This document shows positions 32,315 through 41,499 of a stretch of 64,000 bases of DNA, piece by piece. Position 1 is the stretch's first letter. Every line of letters starts with the position of its first letter. Below the pieces are notes generated by a model. That model saw only the letters and a list, made by a program, of their open reading frames with translations. It did not search any database and was not told where the DNA came from. The stretch is from Flavobacterium aquidurense. GTDB taxonomy: Bacteria; Bacteroidota; Bacteroidia; Flavobacteriales; Flavobacteriaceae. The translations under genes and the position numbers were made by a program. The stretch is taken from the NCBI RefSeq assembly GCF_001404985.1, contig NZ_JRLF01000014.1, positions 434,001 through 498,000 of the forward strand. The letters run 5' to 3'.

Positions 32315-34180
32315 TTAAAACAAATCATCAGGATCAACTAAATCTGATAGTTTTTGTTTTAAATCGTTTTCTAAAATAGTTAATCCGTATTGATAAGAAG
32401 CATTCATCCAGCCAAAACCTTCTTCTGTGATATAATCAAATTCAGTTCCTACGTTTCCGTATTCTGCGAAAATTTTGTGAGAACTAATCGACAAATCAAA
32501 TTTCTCCGGAATGGTTCCGTTATAATCAACCGCATTTCTGGTAATCAGCCAAAGCCATCGATACACCATTTCCTGCGCTTCTTCTATGAAATTATAGTTC
32601 AGCAAACCTTCCCACAAAAGCATTTGATGCGGCGCCCATCCAAACGGATAATCCCATTGGCGTATTGGTGCATTTTCATCTACACCGGCAATCGATTCTT
32701 TAGTACTTCCGGCAATTCCGCCTTTCATTTTAAATCTTGGCAATGTCTTTTTAATCAAAATTTCAGCTTGTTCCGGCGTGCTTATTTTCGCCCAAAGCGG
32801 ATAAAAAGTTGGTGCAGCTTCAAAGAAATGCTGTTTTTCATTCACAAAATCATAATCCAGATAAACTCCAAATTCATCATTCCAGCACATTTGATTGATT
32901 TTCTCTTTTCTCGAAGCGGCTTTCGAAAGCCAATATTCACTTGAATAAGATTTATCTTCAAAATATTGAAATTCGTTTTTAAAATATTTTTTAATCAAAA
33001 AAGCAATGTCGATTTCATATTTATAAAGTAAACTGTTGATTGCAACCGTATTTAAATTAGCACAAATGCCAACCAATCTATTTGTTGTATCATGTCCGCT
33101 TTCGCGCATGCTTCTATCATGAATAAAATATTTATCAAGCTCAGCGTCCACCACTTCTCTTTCGAGATATTTCTTTTCAAACTCATGTGTTGAGAGATTA
33201 TATTTTGGCGCATATTGTTCCAGAATATCATCAAAATGTCCTTCTTCTACCTCAAACGGAAGTCCGATCCCTTCTGCTTTATAGCGATTTAATCCATTTG
33301 CAGTAAGACGTTTTCCTTCTTCCATCCAAACAGTTTGATATTCTTTTATCGCGGTTTTCAAATGTCTTTCAATCCAAAAAATATCCGGATTTGATTTTTC
33401 TAAAACATCTATAATTAGCGATGTATACAACGGTGGTTGCGTACGCGTTAAATAATAACTTCTGTTTGCATTTAGGATTTTCCCATAATGATCAATTTGA
33501 TATTTAAAATTCTCGGCAATGCCCAAAGCAAGATCTATTTTATCATCGATCAAAAGTCCTTTGGCAATAAAATAACTGTCCCAACCGTACATTTCGTTGA
33601 ATCTTCCGCCAGGAACCACAAACGGAACACCTGAAATTTCATTGTTTTTTATTTGAAGTGCCAACGCTAAAATCCCCGGTTTTTTATTAAGCGAAAGCAC
33701 ATATTCCGGCGAAATATTTTTGGGCATTTGCACCACCTTTAACTTTGGCGTTGTAGCTTCTAATTTTTTGAAATAATCAAAAACAATTTCGTCTCCAAAA
33801 GGTACATACAAATACGCTATTTCATTTTCGATCTTATTGTCTTCCAGAATTTTCTTTACACCATTGGCATCAATTGTTCTGGTAAGACCTTTCCAATACA
33901 GGTTTTTTATTTTCCCTGAAATTCTTTTTACAGGATCTTCAGTGATTTCATTTAAGTTAATTTCTGCAAATTCGATATTGTTTTTTTTGGCCAAAGCAAG
34001 TTCCTGCAACAAATTCGAAAGTTGATACGTTCCTTCAATTACTGTTGAATTTCCGTTTTCATCCTGCAGCAAAAACTTTTTAGGGCCATTATCATCGATC
34101 GTTATTTTTTTATCGCCATCAGTATCTTCCTGAGCCAATAATTTTTCGATGGTTTGGGTTATATGTAATTTAAATTTCAT
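32315..34180 (-). CDS. GH37 alpha,alpha-trehalase with an N-terminal EF-hand-like loop
   Basis: A 621-residue trehalase that splits trehalose into two glucose units. The family signatures are present: PGGRFNEMYGWDSY at 190-203 and QWDYPFGWAPHQML near 510. The acid/base region reads RESGHDTTNR (most relatives have ESGWD) and the second catalytic Glu is in PEKFD. Residues 19-30 (DTDGDKKITIDD) fit a calcium-binding EF-hand loop with Asp at positions 1, 3, 5 and 12. There is no signal peptide, so sugar must be imported whole. It overlaps the MFS gene by 11 bp. With the receptor, MFS and LacI genes it forms a trehalose-type uptake and cleavage locus. Confidence 0.9.
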   Translation of the reverse strand: MKFKLHITQTIEKLLAQEDTDGDKKITIDDNGPKKFLLQDENGNSTVIEGTYQLSNLLQELALAKKNNIEFAEINLNEITEDPVKRISGKIKNLYWKGLTRTIDANGVKKILEDNKIENEIAYLYVPFGDEIVFDYFKKLEATTPKLKVVQMPKNISPEYVLSLNKKPGILALALQIKNNEISGVPFVVPGGRFNEMYGWDSYFIAKGLLIDDKIDLALGIAENFKYQIDHYGKILNANRSYYLTRTQPPLYTSLIIDVLEKSNPDIFWIERHLKTAIKEYQTVWMEEGKRLTANGLNRYKAEGIGLPFEVEEGHFDDILEQYAPKYNLSTHEFEKKYLEREVVDAELDKYFIHDRSMRESGHDTTNRLVGICANLNTVAINSLLYKYEIDIAFLIKKYFKNEFQYFEDKSYSSEYWLSKAASRKEKINQMCWNDEFGVYLDYDFVNEKQHFFEAAPTFYPLWAKISTPEQAEILIKKTLPRFKMKGGIAGSTKESIAGVDENAPIRQWDYPFGWAPHQMLLWEGLLNYNFIEEAQEMVYRWLWLITRNAVDYNGTIPEKFDLSISSHKIFAEYGNVGTEFDYITEEGFGWMNASYQYGLTILENDLKQKLSDLVDPDDLF

Positions 34181-35390
34181 CTTTTGCAGTTATTTTTTTA
34201 AGAATAAAAAAGGATATTAATAATAAAGACATTGGAATTAAAGTAAAATAAAAGGCTTTTTCCGGTCCTTCATTTTTAAACAACCAGCCCGTTATTCTGG
34301 AACCCAATGTTCCGCCAAGAGCAGAGAAAATCACAATTAATCCTGTCATTGAACTTTGTAAATTCTTTGGTAAAGCACTTAATACAATCGAATTTAATAA
34401 AGGATAAATGGGCGCAATAAACAATCCGATTAACGGAAATGCAAAACCAATTAAAGGTATATCTGAAAGTGTATTGATGTTCTTTACTTCTAATCCAACT
34501 GTTTTAGGAAGTACAAAAATAACAATCAACATAGCCGAAAAGATACAGACACTTAAAACCCAAATCCAGTTGACTTTTTTGGTCACAATACCTGCAATCA
34601 TACGTCCAATTGCCAGTGAAATAGCCAAAATACTCGCCATCATTATGCTGATATTCTCCGGTAAATGAAGCACTTTTGTATTGAATGTGGGCAACCAGGA
34701 AAGAATTCCCTGTTCGATCATGACAAACAAAAAGACGCTAATAACAAAAATAACGGTAAGTAATTTTGCCATTAATCTGAACATTTGAAGGAAATCATCT
34801 TTGAGATTGACCCCAGCTGCGACTTCAGCTTCTTCGAATTTCACAAAAAGTAGAAACAGAAATGACAGGAACGATAATGCAGCCAAAAACCAATACACAT
34901 TTAGCCATGAATTTGGATCGTCTTCATTATTAAAAGCGGGAAATAAAAAATAAGCCAACGCAATCCCAACCATAAAAAAACCTTCGATGCTACTCATCAA
35001 AGCATTGTGTTCTTTCTTAGTTTCGGTCACAGTTCCAATCAAGGAATAAACCGAAACTTTTATCAAAGCAAATGAAACTCCAACGGTTGCAAAAAGAATT
35101 TTGGCATTGTCGAATGAATTCCCGAAATACATAGAAATACAAGCCAAAGTAACTAAAGCCAAACCTATAAGCATCGATTTTCTATAGCCTATTCTGGGTA
35201 AAAAAGACGCTATAAAAAAAGATACAATCGCAATGGGCATGTCTTTAAAAGCTTCCAGAATACTGGCCTGAACTTCATCGACTCCGTAATTTCTCTGCGA
35301 TTTTAAAATCACAATTCCCACACTATTCAATAAAATAGCAAAGACAAAATAATTAAGGTAAAGAGAGATTTTAATTCCTATGTTTTTCAT
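34170..35390 (-). CDS. MFS sugar transporter of the trehalose-type locus
   Basis: A 406-residue major facilitator protein with about 12 membrane helices. I chose the ATG at 35390 (MKNIGIKISLYLNYFVFAILLNSVGIVIL), since the frame continues upstream only from a GTG through non-hydrophobic residues. Position between a TonB-dependent receptor and a cytoplasmic trehalase implies that it carries the intact disaccharide across the inner membrane. Specificity for trehalose is inferred from context. Confidence 0.85.
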   Translation of the reverse strand: MKNIGIKISLYLNYFVFAILLNSVGIVILKSQRNYGVDEVQASILEAFKDMPIAIVSFFIASFLPRIGYRKSMLIGLALVTLACISMYFGNSFDNAKILFATVGVSFALIKVSVYSLIGTVTETKKEHNALMSSIEGFFMVGIALAYFLFPAFNNEDDPNSWLNVYWFLAALSFLSFLFLLFVKFEEAEVAAGVNLKDDFLQMFRLMAKLLTVIFVISVFLFVMIEQGILSWLPTFNTKVLHLPENISIMMASILAISLAIGRMIAGIVTKKVNWIWVLSVCIFSAMLIVIFVLPKTVGLEVKNINTLSDIPLIGFAFPLIGLFIAPIYPLLNSIVLSALPKNLQSSMTGLIVIFSALGGTLGSRITGWLFKNEGPEKAFYFTLIPMSLLLISFFILKKITAKDEI

Positions 35391-35481
35391 TTTTTTATTG
35401 TTTGTCTTTGCTTTGGTTACAGTGTGGAGACGCACTGCTGTGCGGCTCTACAATAACCGTATGTCTGTTGTATTTATAAAT

Positions 35482-38121
35482 TTAGAAATTAATCGCTACC
35501 GAAAATCTAAACGCACGTCCTAAAATAGGTCTTGCCATAAAAACATCGCTTGCCGCAGAAGTTGTTTGTCTTGGATCTCCTTCGGTCAAACCAATTTCGT
35601 TGAATAAATTCGATGCATCGACTGCAAAACGAAGATTATTATAAGTATAATTTAAACCTGCTCCAACTTCTTTATAAGCTGGTAAAACTTGTTTGTTATC
35701 CTGATTTGTGAATTTTTTGTCGTAATAAGAAAACTGAACATAAGCCGTAAGATCTTTTGTAATATCTACTTCCGGTCTTAAGTTGCAGAAGAATTTAGGG
35801 ATTCTTCTTGCTGTATTTCCATTAAAATCAAACGTAGAACCGTCAGCATTTGTTCCTGTAAAATTGTCGTATTCCGGTTTTTGAACGGTGAATGTAAAGT
35901 TCAGTTTTGCAATACTATATCTCACATTTGTTTCTACTTCAAGACCAATATTGTTTACATCAGCAAATTTATTCTCAGAACTTCCGTCAGATAAAATATC
36001 AGTAAAAGCAACATTTTTTAAGTTCATATGAAATAAATTGGCATTCACATTAAAGAAAGAGTTAGAATATTTATACCCTAATTCAAACTGATTGACTTCT
36101 GTATTTTCAAGTTTGCTTAAATCTGCAGCATTATCATAAAAAGATTCTTCGATTGGCGATCTAAATCCGTGGCTGTAACGAACATACGAAGCCATATTAT
36201 CATTGAATTTATAATTTCCAGCTGCAGTATAAGACCATTCGCTCACATCATATCTCCAATAGGTGTACGGATTACCTTTTACAGTTGTCACCGCATCATC
36301 AGCCGTATTATTATCTAAAATTCCTAAATTCTCAGCAAAAAATCTTGCATTATCCCTGTAACCTGAATATTTGTCTTTGTTGTATCTTAAACCTGCGTTA
36401 AAGGTCAAATTATCTGTCGCTTTAATCTCAGCATCAGCATAAATATCATTCAAAAGACCTTTAGTTTGCGCATCTCTTTCTAACCATGTAATTCTTTCTA
36501 CACCATTCCAGGTATGATCAACTCCGGTTGTATTGTCTTTTACATTTAATAATCTCGGGTTGTCTGAAACACCTACTAAATACGAATTCCAGTTCCAGTA
36601 TTGATTCGATTTCCAGTTAGAATAATAATAACCGGCAGTTAATTTTACAGGATCTAAATCAAAATTGAAAGAGAAATTATTGGCAAAATTGTTCATCTTT
36701 TTTTCGATATGCCAAAGATCAGCTCTCATAATCAAAGCGTTTGGATCAAGCGTTGCTCCGTTATCAACATAAGAATACGTTAGATTACTTGCCGTTGTAT
36801 TTTGAACATCTGTTGCATAAGCGCTTTGTGTCCAAGGTCCACCATTTGGAAAAATAGCATTATAATTTAAATCGATATTCGTTTGTTTGAAAGCATTTTT
36901 GAAAGTTACTTTTTCAGATATTTTCTTTTTAAATTCAGCTCCAATTGAATTGATTATTGGGTGAGAACCATCTTCTAAATCTGCACTAAAAGTTCCTCCG
37001 CCATATTGAGGCACATTTAAATGACTGAAATTTACTGATGTCAACGTTCCATAATTTGGATTAAAACCAGGAATACCTTCTACTTTTCCGTTGTTACTTT
37101 TTAAAGGAATTGGTAAATAAAATGTATTTCTGTCGTCAAGGTGTTTGAAATTAACTCTTAAATAATCATTGTCATCAAATTTATATGTGATGTTTCCTTT
37201 TATTTGTCCGCCTTTATTTGCTGTAAAACCTGTGTTTCTTACACCATTATCGGCTCTATAAAAACCTCCAACATTAAAAAACAATTTATCTTTAATTAAA
37301 GCGCCTGATAAATTAAGATCTGTTCTGAACATTCCATAATCTGAAGTTGTGAATTTTGCTCTTCCCTGAAAATCATTTTGTCCTGTTTTAGAAATAAAAT
37401 TGATAATTCCACCCGGAGCATTATTGGCAAAAATTGATGCCGAACCTCCACGAACAGCTTCCATCTTACTAACCGTTTCGTCTAATCTGTAAAAAGTATC
37501 TGCATTGGCAAATTGCAAAGCTCCATCTTCAAAAACCGGCAATCCGTCTTCCTGAATCTGCACATATTCGTAAGCTCCCGCTGAAGGAATTCCTCTTGCA
37601 AAAAGGTTATTTCCTATTTCTCCTCCTGATGCTTCAACCACAAATCCAGGAATGGTTTGAAGTAAAGCTGCTGTACTGGACGGCGCTCTGTCTTCGATTG
37701 CTTTTGCGCCCATTGTAGTAATAGCAACACTGGATTCAAGTTTAGATCTTGGTGCCGAAGATCCGGTAACTACAACCTCTTTTAAACTTTGTGATTCACC
37801 TTCAAGAAGCAAATTTACCTCCAGAGATTCTCCTTCTTTTACTGCTATTCTTTTTTCGAAAGTTTTATACCCTACATTTGTTGCAATAATAGTATATGTT
37901 CCTGCTTCGATATTCGAGAATGAATATCCTCCGTTTTCATCTGTAACCGTACTTTTTCCTGTTTCCTTAATAGATACGTTTGCTCCCGGAACGGTTACGC
38001 CGCTATCATCAAGTACTTTTCCTGAAATCGTATTTTGATTTTGCGCAAACAGAGCGTTTGGCAAAGAAAATAGGCAAAACATTAAAAGTAATGTGCCTAA
38101 ATATTGGTCTAGCTTTTTCAT
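35482..38121 (-). CDS. TonB-dependent receptor of the trehalose-type locus
   Basis: An 879-residue outer-membrane receptor. A signal peptide (LLLMFCLFSLPNALFAQ) precedes a carboxypeptidase-regulatory-like domain at about 33-110 (ISGKVLDDSGVTVPGANVSI), the plug (VVTGSSAPRSKLESSVAITT onward) and a 22-strand barrel ending GRAFRFSVAINF with the C-terminal aromatic. No SusD partner is encoded next to it, so it works alone. Its promoter region is shared with the divergent lacI gene and contains two AAAACGTTTT operators; TAAGTTTG (38169-38162, minus strand) is a candidate -7. Confidence 0.9.
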   Translation of the reverse strand: MKKLDQYLGTLLLMFCLFSLPNALFAQNQNTISGKVLDDSGVTVPGANVSIKETGKSTVTDENGGYSFSNIEAGTYTIIATNVGYKTFEKRIAVKEGESLEVNLLLEGESQSLKEVVVTGSSAPRSKLESSVAITTMGAKAIEDRAPSSTAALLQTIPGFVVEASGGEIGNNLFARGIPSAGAYEYVQIQEDGLPVFEDGALQFANADTFYRLDETVSKMEAVRGGSASIFANNAPGGIINFISKTGQNDFQGRAKFTTSDYGMFRTDLNLSGALIKDKLFFNVGGFYRADNGVRNTGFTANKGGQIKGNITYKFDDNDYLRVNFKHLDDRNTFYLPIPLKSNNGKVEGIPGFNPNYGTLTSVNFSHLNVPQYGGGTFSADLEDGSHPIINSIGAEFKKKISEKVTFKNAFKQTNIDLNYNAIFPNGGPWTQSAYATDVQNTTASNLTYSYVDNGATLDPNALIMRADLWHIEKKMNNFANNFSFNFDLDPVKLTAGYYYSNWKSNQYWNWNSYLVGVSDNPRLLNVKDNTTGVDHTWNGVERITWLERDAQTKGLLNDIYADAEIKATDNLTFNAGLRYNKDKYSGYRDNARFFAENLGILDNNTADDAVTTVKGNPYTYWRYDVSEWSYTAAGNYKFNDNMASYVRYSHGFRSPIEESFYDNAADLSKLENTEVNQFELGYKYSNSFFNVNANLFHMNLKNVAFTDILSDGSSENKFADVNNIGLEVETNVRYSIAKLNFTFTVQKPEYDNFTGTNADGSTFDFNGNTARRIPKFFCNLRPEVDITKDLTAYVQFSYYDKKFTNQDNKQVLPAYKEVGAGLNYTYNNLRFAVDASNLFNEIGLTEGDPRQTTSAASDVFMARPILGRAFRFSVAINF

Positions 38122-38202
38122 TTTTTTTGTTTGGTTAGTTAGTAATTATGGTTATCACTGTCAAACTTAACAACAAATTATATGGAATATAAGAATTTAA
38201 AA

Positions 38203-38239
38203 TCGAAAACGTTTTCGAAAACTCCTAAAACGTTTTCGG
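38203..38239. promoter_or_regulatory. Paired LacI-family operators
   Basis: TCGAAAACGTTTTCGA (38203-38218) is a perfect 16-bp palindrome. CCTAAAACGTTTTCGG (38224-38239) is the same core with one mismatch. Their centres are 21 bp apart, two helical turns, so two dimers would bind the same DNA face. The central CG flanked by A and T runs is typical of LacI-family sites. They lie upstream of the probable -33 of the receptor operon and about 50-80 bp before lacI. Confidence 0.85.
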
Positions 38240-38285
38240 AAGTTAATTTTTTATCGATGCAGTTTATTTTTAGTACTTTTATTTC

Positions 38286-39311
38286 ATGAATGACACAAAA
38301 TTAATAGATATAGCCTCGGCATTAGGAATTTCGGTTACTACGGTTTCAAAAGCGTTAAAAGGATATACTGATATTAGTAAGTCTACACGCGCCAGAGTTC
38401 TCGAAATGGCAGAAACAATGAATTACATCCCTAATTCTGTTGCAGTTAACCTTAGAACCAATGAAACCAAAACAATTGGTGTTATTATCCCTGCTACCGT
38501 GCATCACTTTTTTTCAAGTGTATTAAATGGCATCCTTGAAGAAGCTGAAAAAAGAGGTTATCTGGTCATCATTCTACAATCAAACGAAAAATATGAATTA
38601 GAGAAAAAACAGCTAGCCTTATTAATTCAAAAACGTGTTGACGGGGTTTTAATGTCTCTCTCGAATGAAACTGATGACTTCACTCATATTAATGAAGCGA
38701 TTAGAAAAAATACTCCTGTAGTTTTATTTGATAAAATTGCCAAAAGAGTCGATTGTTCCAAAGTTGTTATTAATGATGCAAAAGCAGCTTTTGATGCGGT
38801 TTCCTACCTTATTAATAAAGGATATAAAAAGATCGCCCATTTTAGGGGTTCTTATGTTCCGCAAAATTCGATCGATCGCTTTTTAGGATATAAAAGGGCG
38901 CTTGAAGCACACGGAATTGAGTACGATTCGAAATTGGTTTATGTGTGTGATAACAATACTGATTTTGAAGATGGTTATGAAAATGCCCAAAAAATAATGA
39001 CCGAAAATCCGGATATTGATGCCATTTTTGCGATTACAGATTTGGTCGCCATCGGGATTATCAAATACTTTAATGAAGCCGGAATAAAAACACCTGAACA
39101 AGTTGCCGTTTTTGGTTTTAGCAATTGGTTTATGAGTACGGTTATTTCGCCAAAATTAACCACAATAGATCAGCCCGGATTCGAAATGGGACATCAGGCA
39201 GTTTCGCTGTTAATAGATGAAATTGTAGATATAAAAGAGCATCGACCGGTAACACATCAAATTATTGAACTTCCTACAAGAATCATTGAAAGAGAATCAA
39301 CAGTTAAATGA
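38286..39311 (+). CDS. LacI-family transcriptional regulator
   Basis: A 341-residue regulator with an N-terminal HTH (KLIDIASALGISVTTVSKALKG) and hinge helix (PNSVAVNLRTNETKTIGVIIP), followed by the periplasmic-binding-protein-like sugar domain (VDGVLMSLS, ITDLVAIGIIKYFNEAG, AVFGFSNWFMSTVISPKLTTIDQP). It is divergent from the receptor-MFS-trehalase operon and most likely binds the two operators in between. The inducer is presumably trehalose or a derivative. Whether it represses or activates is not clear: the operators lie upstream of the receptor -33 region, a position open to either. Confidence 0.92.
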   Translation: MNDTKLIDIASALGISVTTVSKALKGYTDISKSTRARVLEMAETMNYIPNSVAVNLRTNETKTIGVIIPATVHHFFSSVLNGILEEAEKRGYLVIILQSNEKYELEKKQLALLIQKRVDGVLMSLSNETDDFTHINEAIRKNTPVVLFDKIAKRVDCSKVVINDAKAAFDAVSYLINKGYKKIAHFRGSYVPQNSIDRFLGYKRALEAHGIEYDSKLVYVCDNNTDFEDGYENAQKIMTENPDIDAIFAITDLVAIGIIKYFNEAGIKTPEQVAVFGFSNWFMSTVISPKLTTIDQPGFEMGHQAVSLLIDEIVDIKEHRPVTHQIIELPTRIIERESTVK

Positions 39312-39322
39312 TTTTTTAGTTT

Positions 39323-39330
39323 TAACTTTG
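39323..39330 (+). promoter_or_regulatory. -7 element for the 117-residue protein gene
   Basis: TAACTTTG fits TANNTTTG and lies 21 bases before the ATG at 39352, indicating a transcript separate from lacI. Confidence 0.5.
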
Positions 39331-39351
39331 CGTCAATCTTAAAAAGCATCA

Positions 39352-39705
39352 ATGTTTCCGATTCCTGAAAATACCGATATTTTATTGGCTGATGCCGAAA
39401 GTGGAAATCTATATTTAAGCCTGATTGAGCAAATCAATAAAGACTTTAATTTAGCCAATGAAGGAATTGATTTTCCGTTGAGTATTTCTCCCGAAGAACT
39501 AAAAATCCAGCTTCACGAAAAAATCTACCGAATGATTCAGTACAAGTTTGCTGAATATCTCAACCTGCTTTACATTATAGATGTCTCTGAAATAGAAATA
39601 AAAAAACTCGACGGATCAGATTTGGTAATTCTTGCTGAACAGGTTGCGTTTTTGGTTTTAAAAAGAGAATGGCAAAAGGTTTGGTTCCGAAATCACTATA
39701 AGTAA
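39352..39705 (+). CDS. Conserved small protein of unknown function
   Basis: A 117-residue soluble protein I cannot name. It has no signal peptide or membrane helix and looks mostly helical (LIEQINKDFNLANEGIDFPL, IQLHEKIYRMIQYKFAEYLNLLYIIDVSE, LAEQVAFLVLKREWQKVWFRNHYK). Similar sequences are, to my recollection, common single-copy proteins in Flavobacteriia. It has its own -7 element and lies directly after lacI, but nothing ties it to sugar use. It converges with the hypothetical gene at 39719. Confidence 0.7.
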   Translation: MFPIPENTDILLADAESGNLYLSLIEQINKDFNLANEGIDFPLSISPEELKIQLHEKIYRMIQYKFAEYLNLLYIIDVSEIEIKKLDGSDLVILAEQVAFLVLKREWQKVWFRNHYK

Positions 39706-39718
39706 GGTTCCGGGTTTT

Positions 39719-40210
39719 CTATTTTAATTTTTTCGTTGGTATCTCATACAGTTTGATAAACAGTTCTAAAGACTTATTTAATTTTGAAATTTTATCTAAA
39801 ATGGGCTGTAAGGATTCCGGAGCATCTTCAATAAAATAGTCAATATGAAACTTTAATGTCTCGCCAATTTGAAATTGATCCAGTACTTTTGGCGGAAGTG
39901 CAAACGTCCTTAATTGAAGCATTTCACCTCCTCTAGACTGATCACGAACAAACCAGGATAGAAACTCTAACGATATTAAACTGTCTGAAGATTTATCTAA
40001 TGTAAATTCGAATTGCAATATTACTTCATCTTTAAGTCCGCCATCTGTTCTTAATAAAGTTGCAATAGGCAAATGAGAAAATGACAAATCTCCTAATTCA
40101 GACCCCTTAATTCCTTCTAAATTATCAATACCACTACTAACGTTTTCTATTCCTTTTAGACTTTCTATTGTTTTATGAAATAAATCTATCTCTTTTGGAT
40201 ATTCTCCCAT
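39719..40210 (-). CDS. Hypothetical soluble protein
   Basis: A 163-residue protein of unknown function without signal peptide or membrane segment. Strand-rich, with LKDEVILQFEFTLDKSSDSLISLEFLSWFVRD in the middle and a helical C-terminus. It follows the lipoprotein gene with a 1-bp gap, so the two are co-transcribed. I see no domain that suggests an activity. Confidence 0.6.
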   Translation of the reverse strand: MGEYPKEIDLFHKTIESLKGIENVSSGIDNLEGIKGSELGDLSFSHLPIATLLRTDGGLKDEVILQFEFTLDKSSDSLISLEFLSWFVRDQSRGGEMLQLRTFALPPKVLDQFQIGETLKFHIDYFIEDAPESLQPILDKISKLNKSLELFIKLYEIPTKKLK

Positions 40211-40211
40211 T

Positions 40212-40775
40212 TTAAGTTTTACTATTTGGTCTTACAATATTTTTTAATCTGTCCAATTCAGACCAAAGTCCAAATCCGCTAGTATCTAGTTTACTTCCGA
40301 TAATCTGGAAACGACCGCATTTAAAACAAATCTTTGCTATACCTACGGTTTCTTCTTTCTTCTTAAAAATAAAAATATCTCGATATTCAGCTACACAAGC
40401 ATATCCTTCGGTCATTAACGAATCTTTGGCGCTAAAAACATTTTGAATATCTTTTTCTTGATTTATGGATAAGTTTGATTTTTTATAATTGTGGCTTAAT
40501 AGTATTTTCTCAAAATTTTCTTTTGGAACACTATCCGGATAATACCGCATATATAAATTAGAGAATTCTTTTTCTTTTTTAGTAAAGGGATCTTTACTAG
40601 TAAATTTCACAAAATCCTCTTCAGAAAAATTCAAATAATAATGATCGATTTTATCTGAATCGAAAAAAGGTGTCAATTCTTTCTCTACAACTTTTTTATC
40701 CGCAACATCTACTTTAGTAAAATTGTTACAACTCGAAATAACAACAATAATAAATACAAAAATATATCTCTTCAC
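40212..40775 (-). CDS. Hypothetical lipoprotein
   Basis: A 187-residue lipoprotein: signal peptide MKRYIFVFIIVVISSC with the acylated Cys at 16. The mature part has a Cys pair (AKICFKCGRFQIIG) near residue 157. No known domain is recognised. It is co-transcribed with the following 163-residue protein, and a related function is likely but not known. Confidence 0.6.
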   Translation of the reverse strand: MKRYIFVFIIVVISSCNNFTKVDVADKKVVEKELTPFFDSDKIDHYYLNFSEEDFVKFTSKDPFTKKEKEFSNLYMRYYPDSVPKENFEKILLSHNYKKSNLSINQEKDIQNVFSAKDSLMTEGYACVAEYRDIFIFKKKEETVGIAKICFKCGRFQIIGSKLDTSGFGLWSELDRLKNIVRPNSKT

Positions 40776-40792
40776 TATTAGATTTTTTTTTT

Positions 40793-40832
40793 AAAACCTT
40801 TGAACCTTTGCTACTCTGAACCTTTGAACCTT
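40793..40832. repeat. Octamer-phased spacer repeat (AACCTTTG)
   Basis: Four copies of AACCTTTG or AACCTTTA plus one diverged unit (CTACTCTG) follow each other at an 8-base period between two leftward genes. It is similar in style to the 7-base word spacers elsewhere in the window. Confidence 0.65.
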
Positions 40833-41383
40833 TAAAAGTAAACTCTCACAAAAGGCATAAAACCAGATCCATAAAGACTTTTGTTAGGATCATACAAAAC
40901 ATCATAACGTGCACCAATAGTAACACTTCCGGTTCTGTAACCTGCACCAAGATATAAGGCAGTATTCCAATAATTATCAGAATAACTTGGTCTGTAAGGA
41001 GTCGAATTATAATCTGTGTTTACTCGCACCTGCTCTAACTCTGCAGACAACTGAATTTCCGGAATTGGATTTACAAGCCCTACCACGCTTCCTCCATAAA
41101 CAAAAGAATTGTAGTAACTTTTAGAAGATAAATAACCAAATTGCAAACCAACACCAACAGCCACAATTTCATTTACATTATAAATAGCACTTGGCATTAC
41201 GGAGATATCTGTATATCCGGAACCTATTCCTAAACCAAGACCTCCACCAAATTGTACTTTATCCCAAAAATGATTGCTGTTATCAATTACATAGTTTTGC
41301 TGTGCAATTGCTGAACTGGAAAATAAGACTGTCAAAATCACAAAAAAAAGTTTGCAATCGATTGAAAATTGAATTTTACGCAT
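40832..41383 (-). CDS. Outer-membrane beta-barrel protein next to sucA
   Basis: A 183-residue protein with a signal peptide (SIDCKLFFVILTVLFSSSAIAQ) and a mature part of alternating strands rich in Gly and Tyr (FGGGLGLGIGSGY, VGVGLQFGYLSSKSYYNS, LYLGAGYRTGSVTIGARYDVLYD), ending FMPFVRVYF with the terminal Phe of barrels. I chose the ATG at 41383. It is divergent from sucA. I recall that proteins of this kind have been labelled alpha-ketoglutarate decarboxylase in databases, evidently from neighbourhood; nothing in the sequence supports that. Function unknown. Confidence 0.7.
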   Translation of the reverse strand: MRKIQFSIDCKLFFVILTVLFSSSAIAQQNYVIDNSNHFWDKVQFGGGLGLGIGSGYTDISVMPSAIYNVNEIVAVGVGLQFGYLSSKSYYNSFVYGGSVVGLVNPIPEIQLSAELEQVRVNTDYNSTPYRPSYSDNYWNTALYLGAGYRTGSVTIGARYDVLYDPNKSLYGSGFMPFVRVYF

Positions 41384-41455
41384 AGTTGAGTCTATTTTTA
41401 ACAAATTTTTACGTAAAAGTACGTAAAAAAAAGGTTTAAATAAAGTCGATTGTTG

Positions 41456-41463
41456 TACTTTTG
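41456..41463 (+). promoter_or_regulatory. -7 element for sucA
   Basis: TACTTTTG fits TANNTTTG and lies 36 bases before the sucA ATG. The -33 region (TTTA) is weak. Upstream, ACGTAAAAGTACGTAAAA is a short direct repeat that might bind a regulator. Confidence 0.5.
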
Positions 41464-41499
41464 CCATTCTATTTAACAAAAAGTATATTCACTAATATT

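Noticed and set aside
41461..41499. TTG-initiated extension of sucA
   Set aside because: The TTG belongs to the TACTTTTG -7 element, so it would precede the transcription start.
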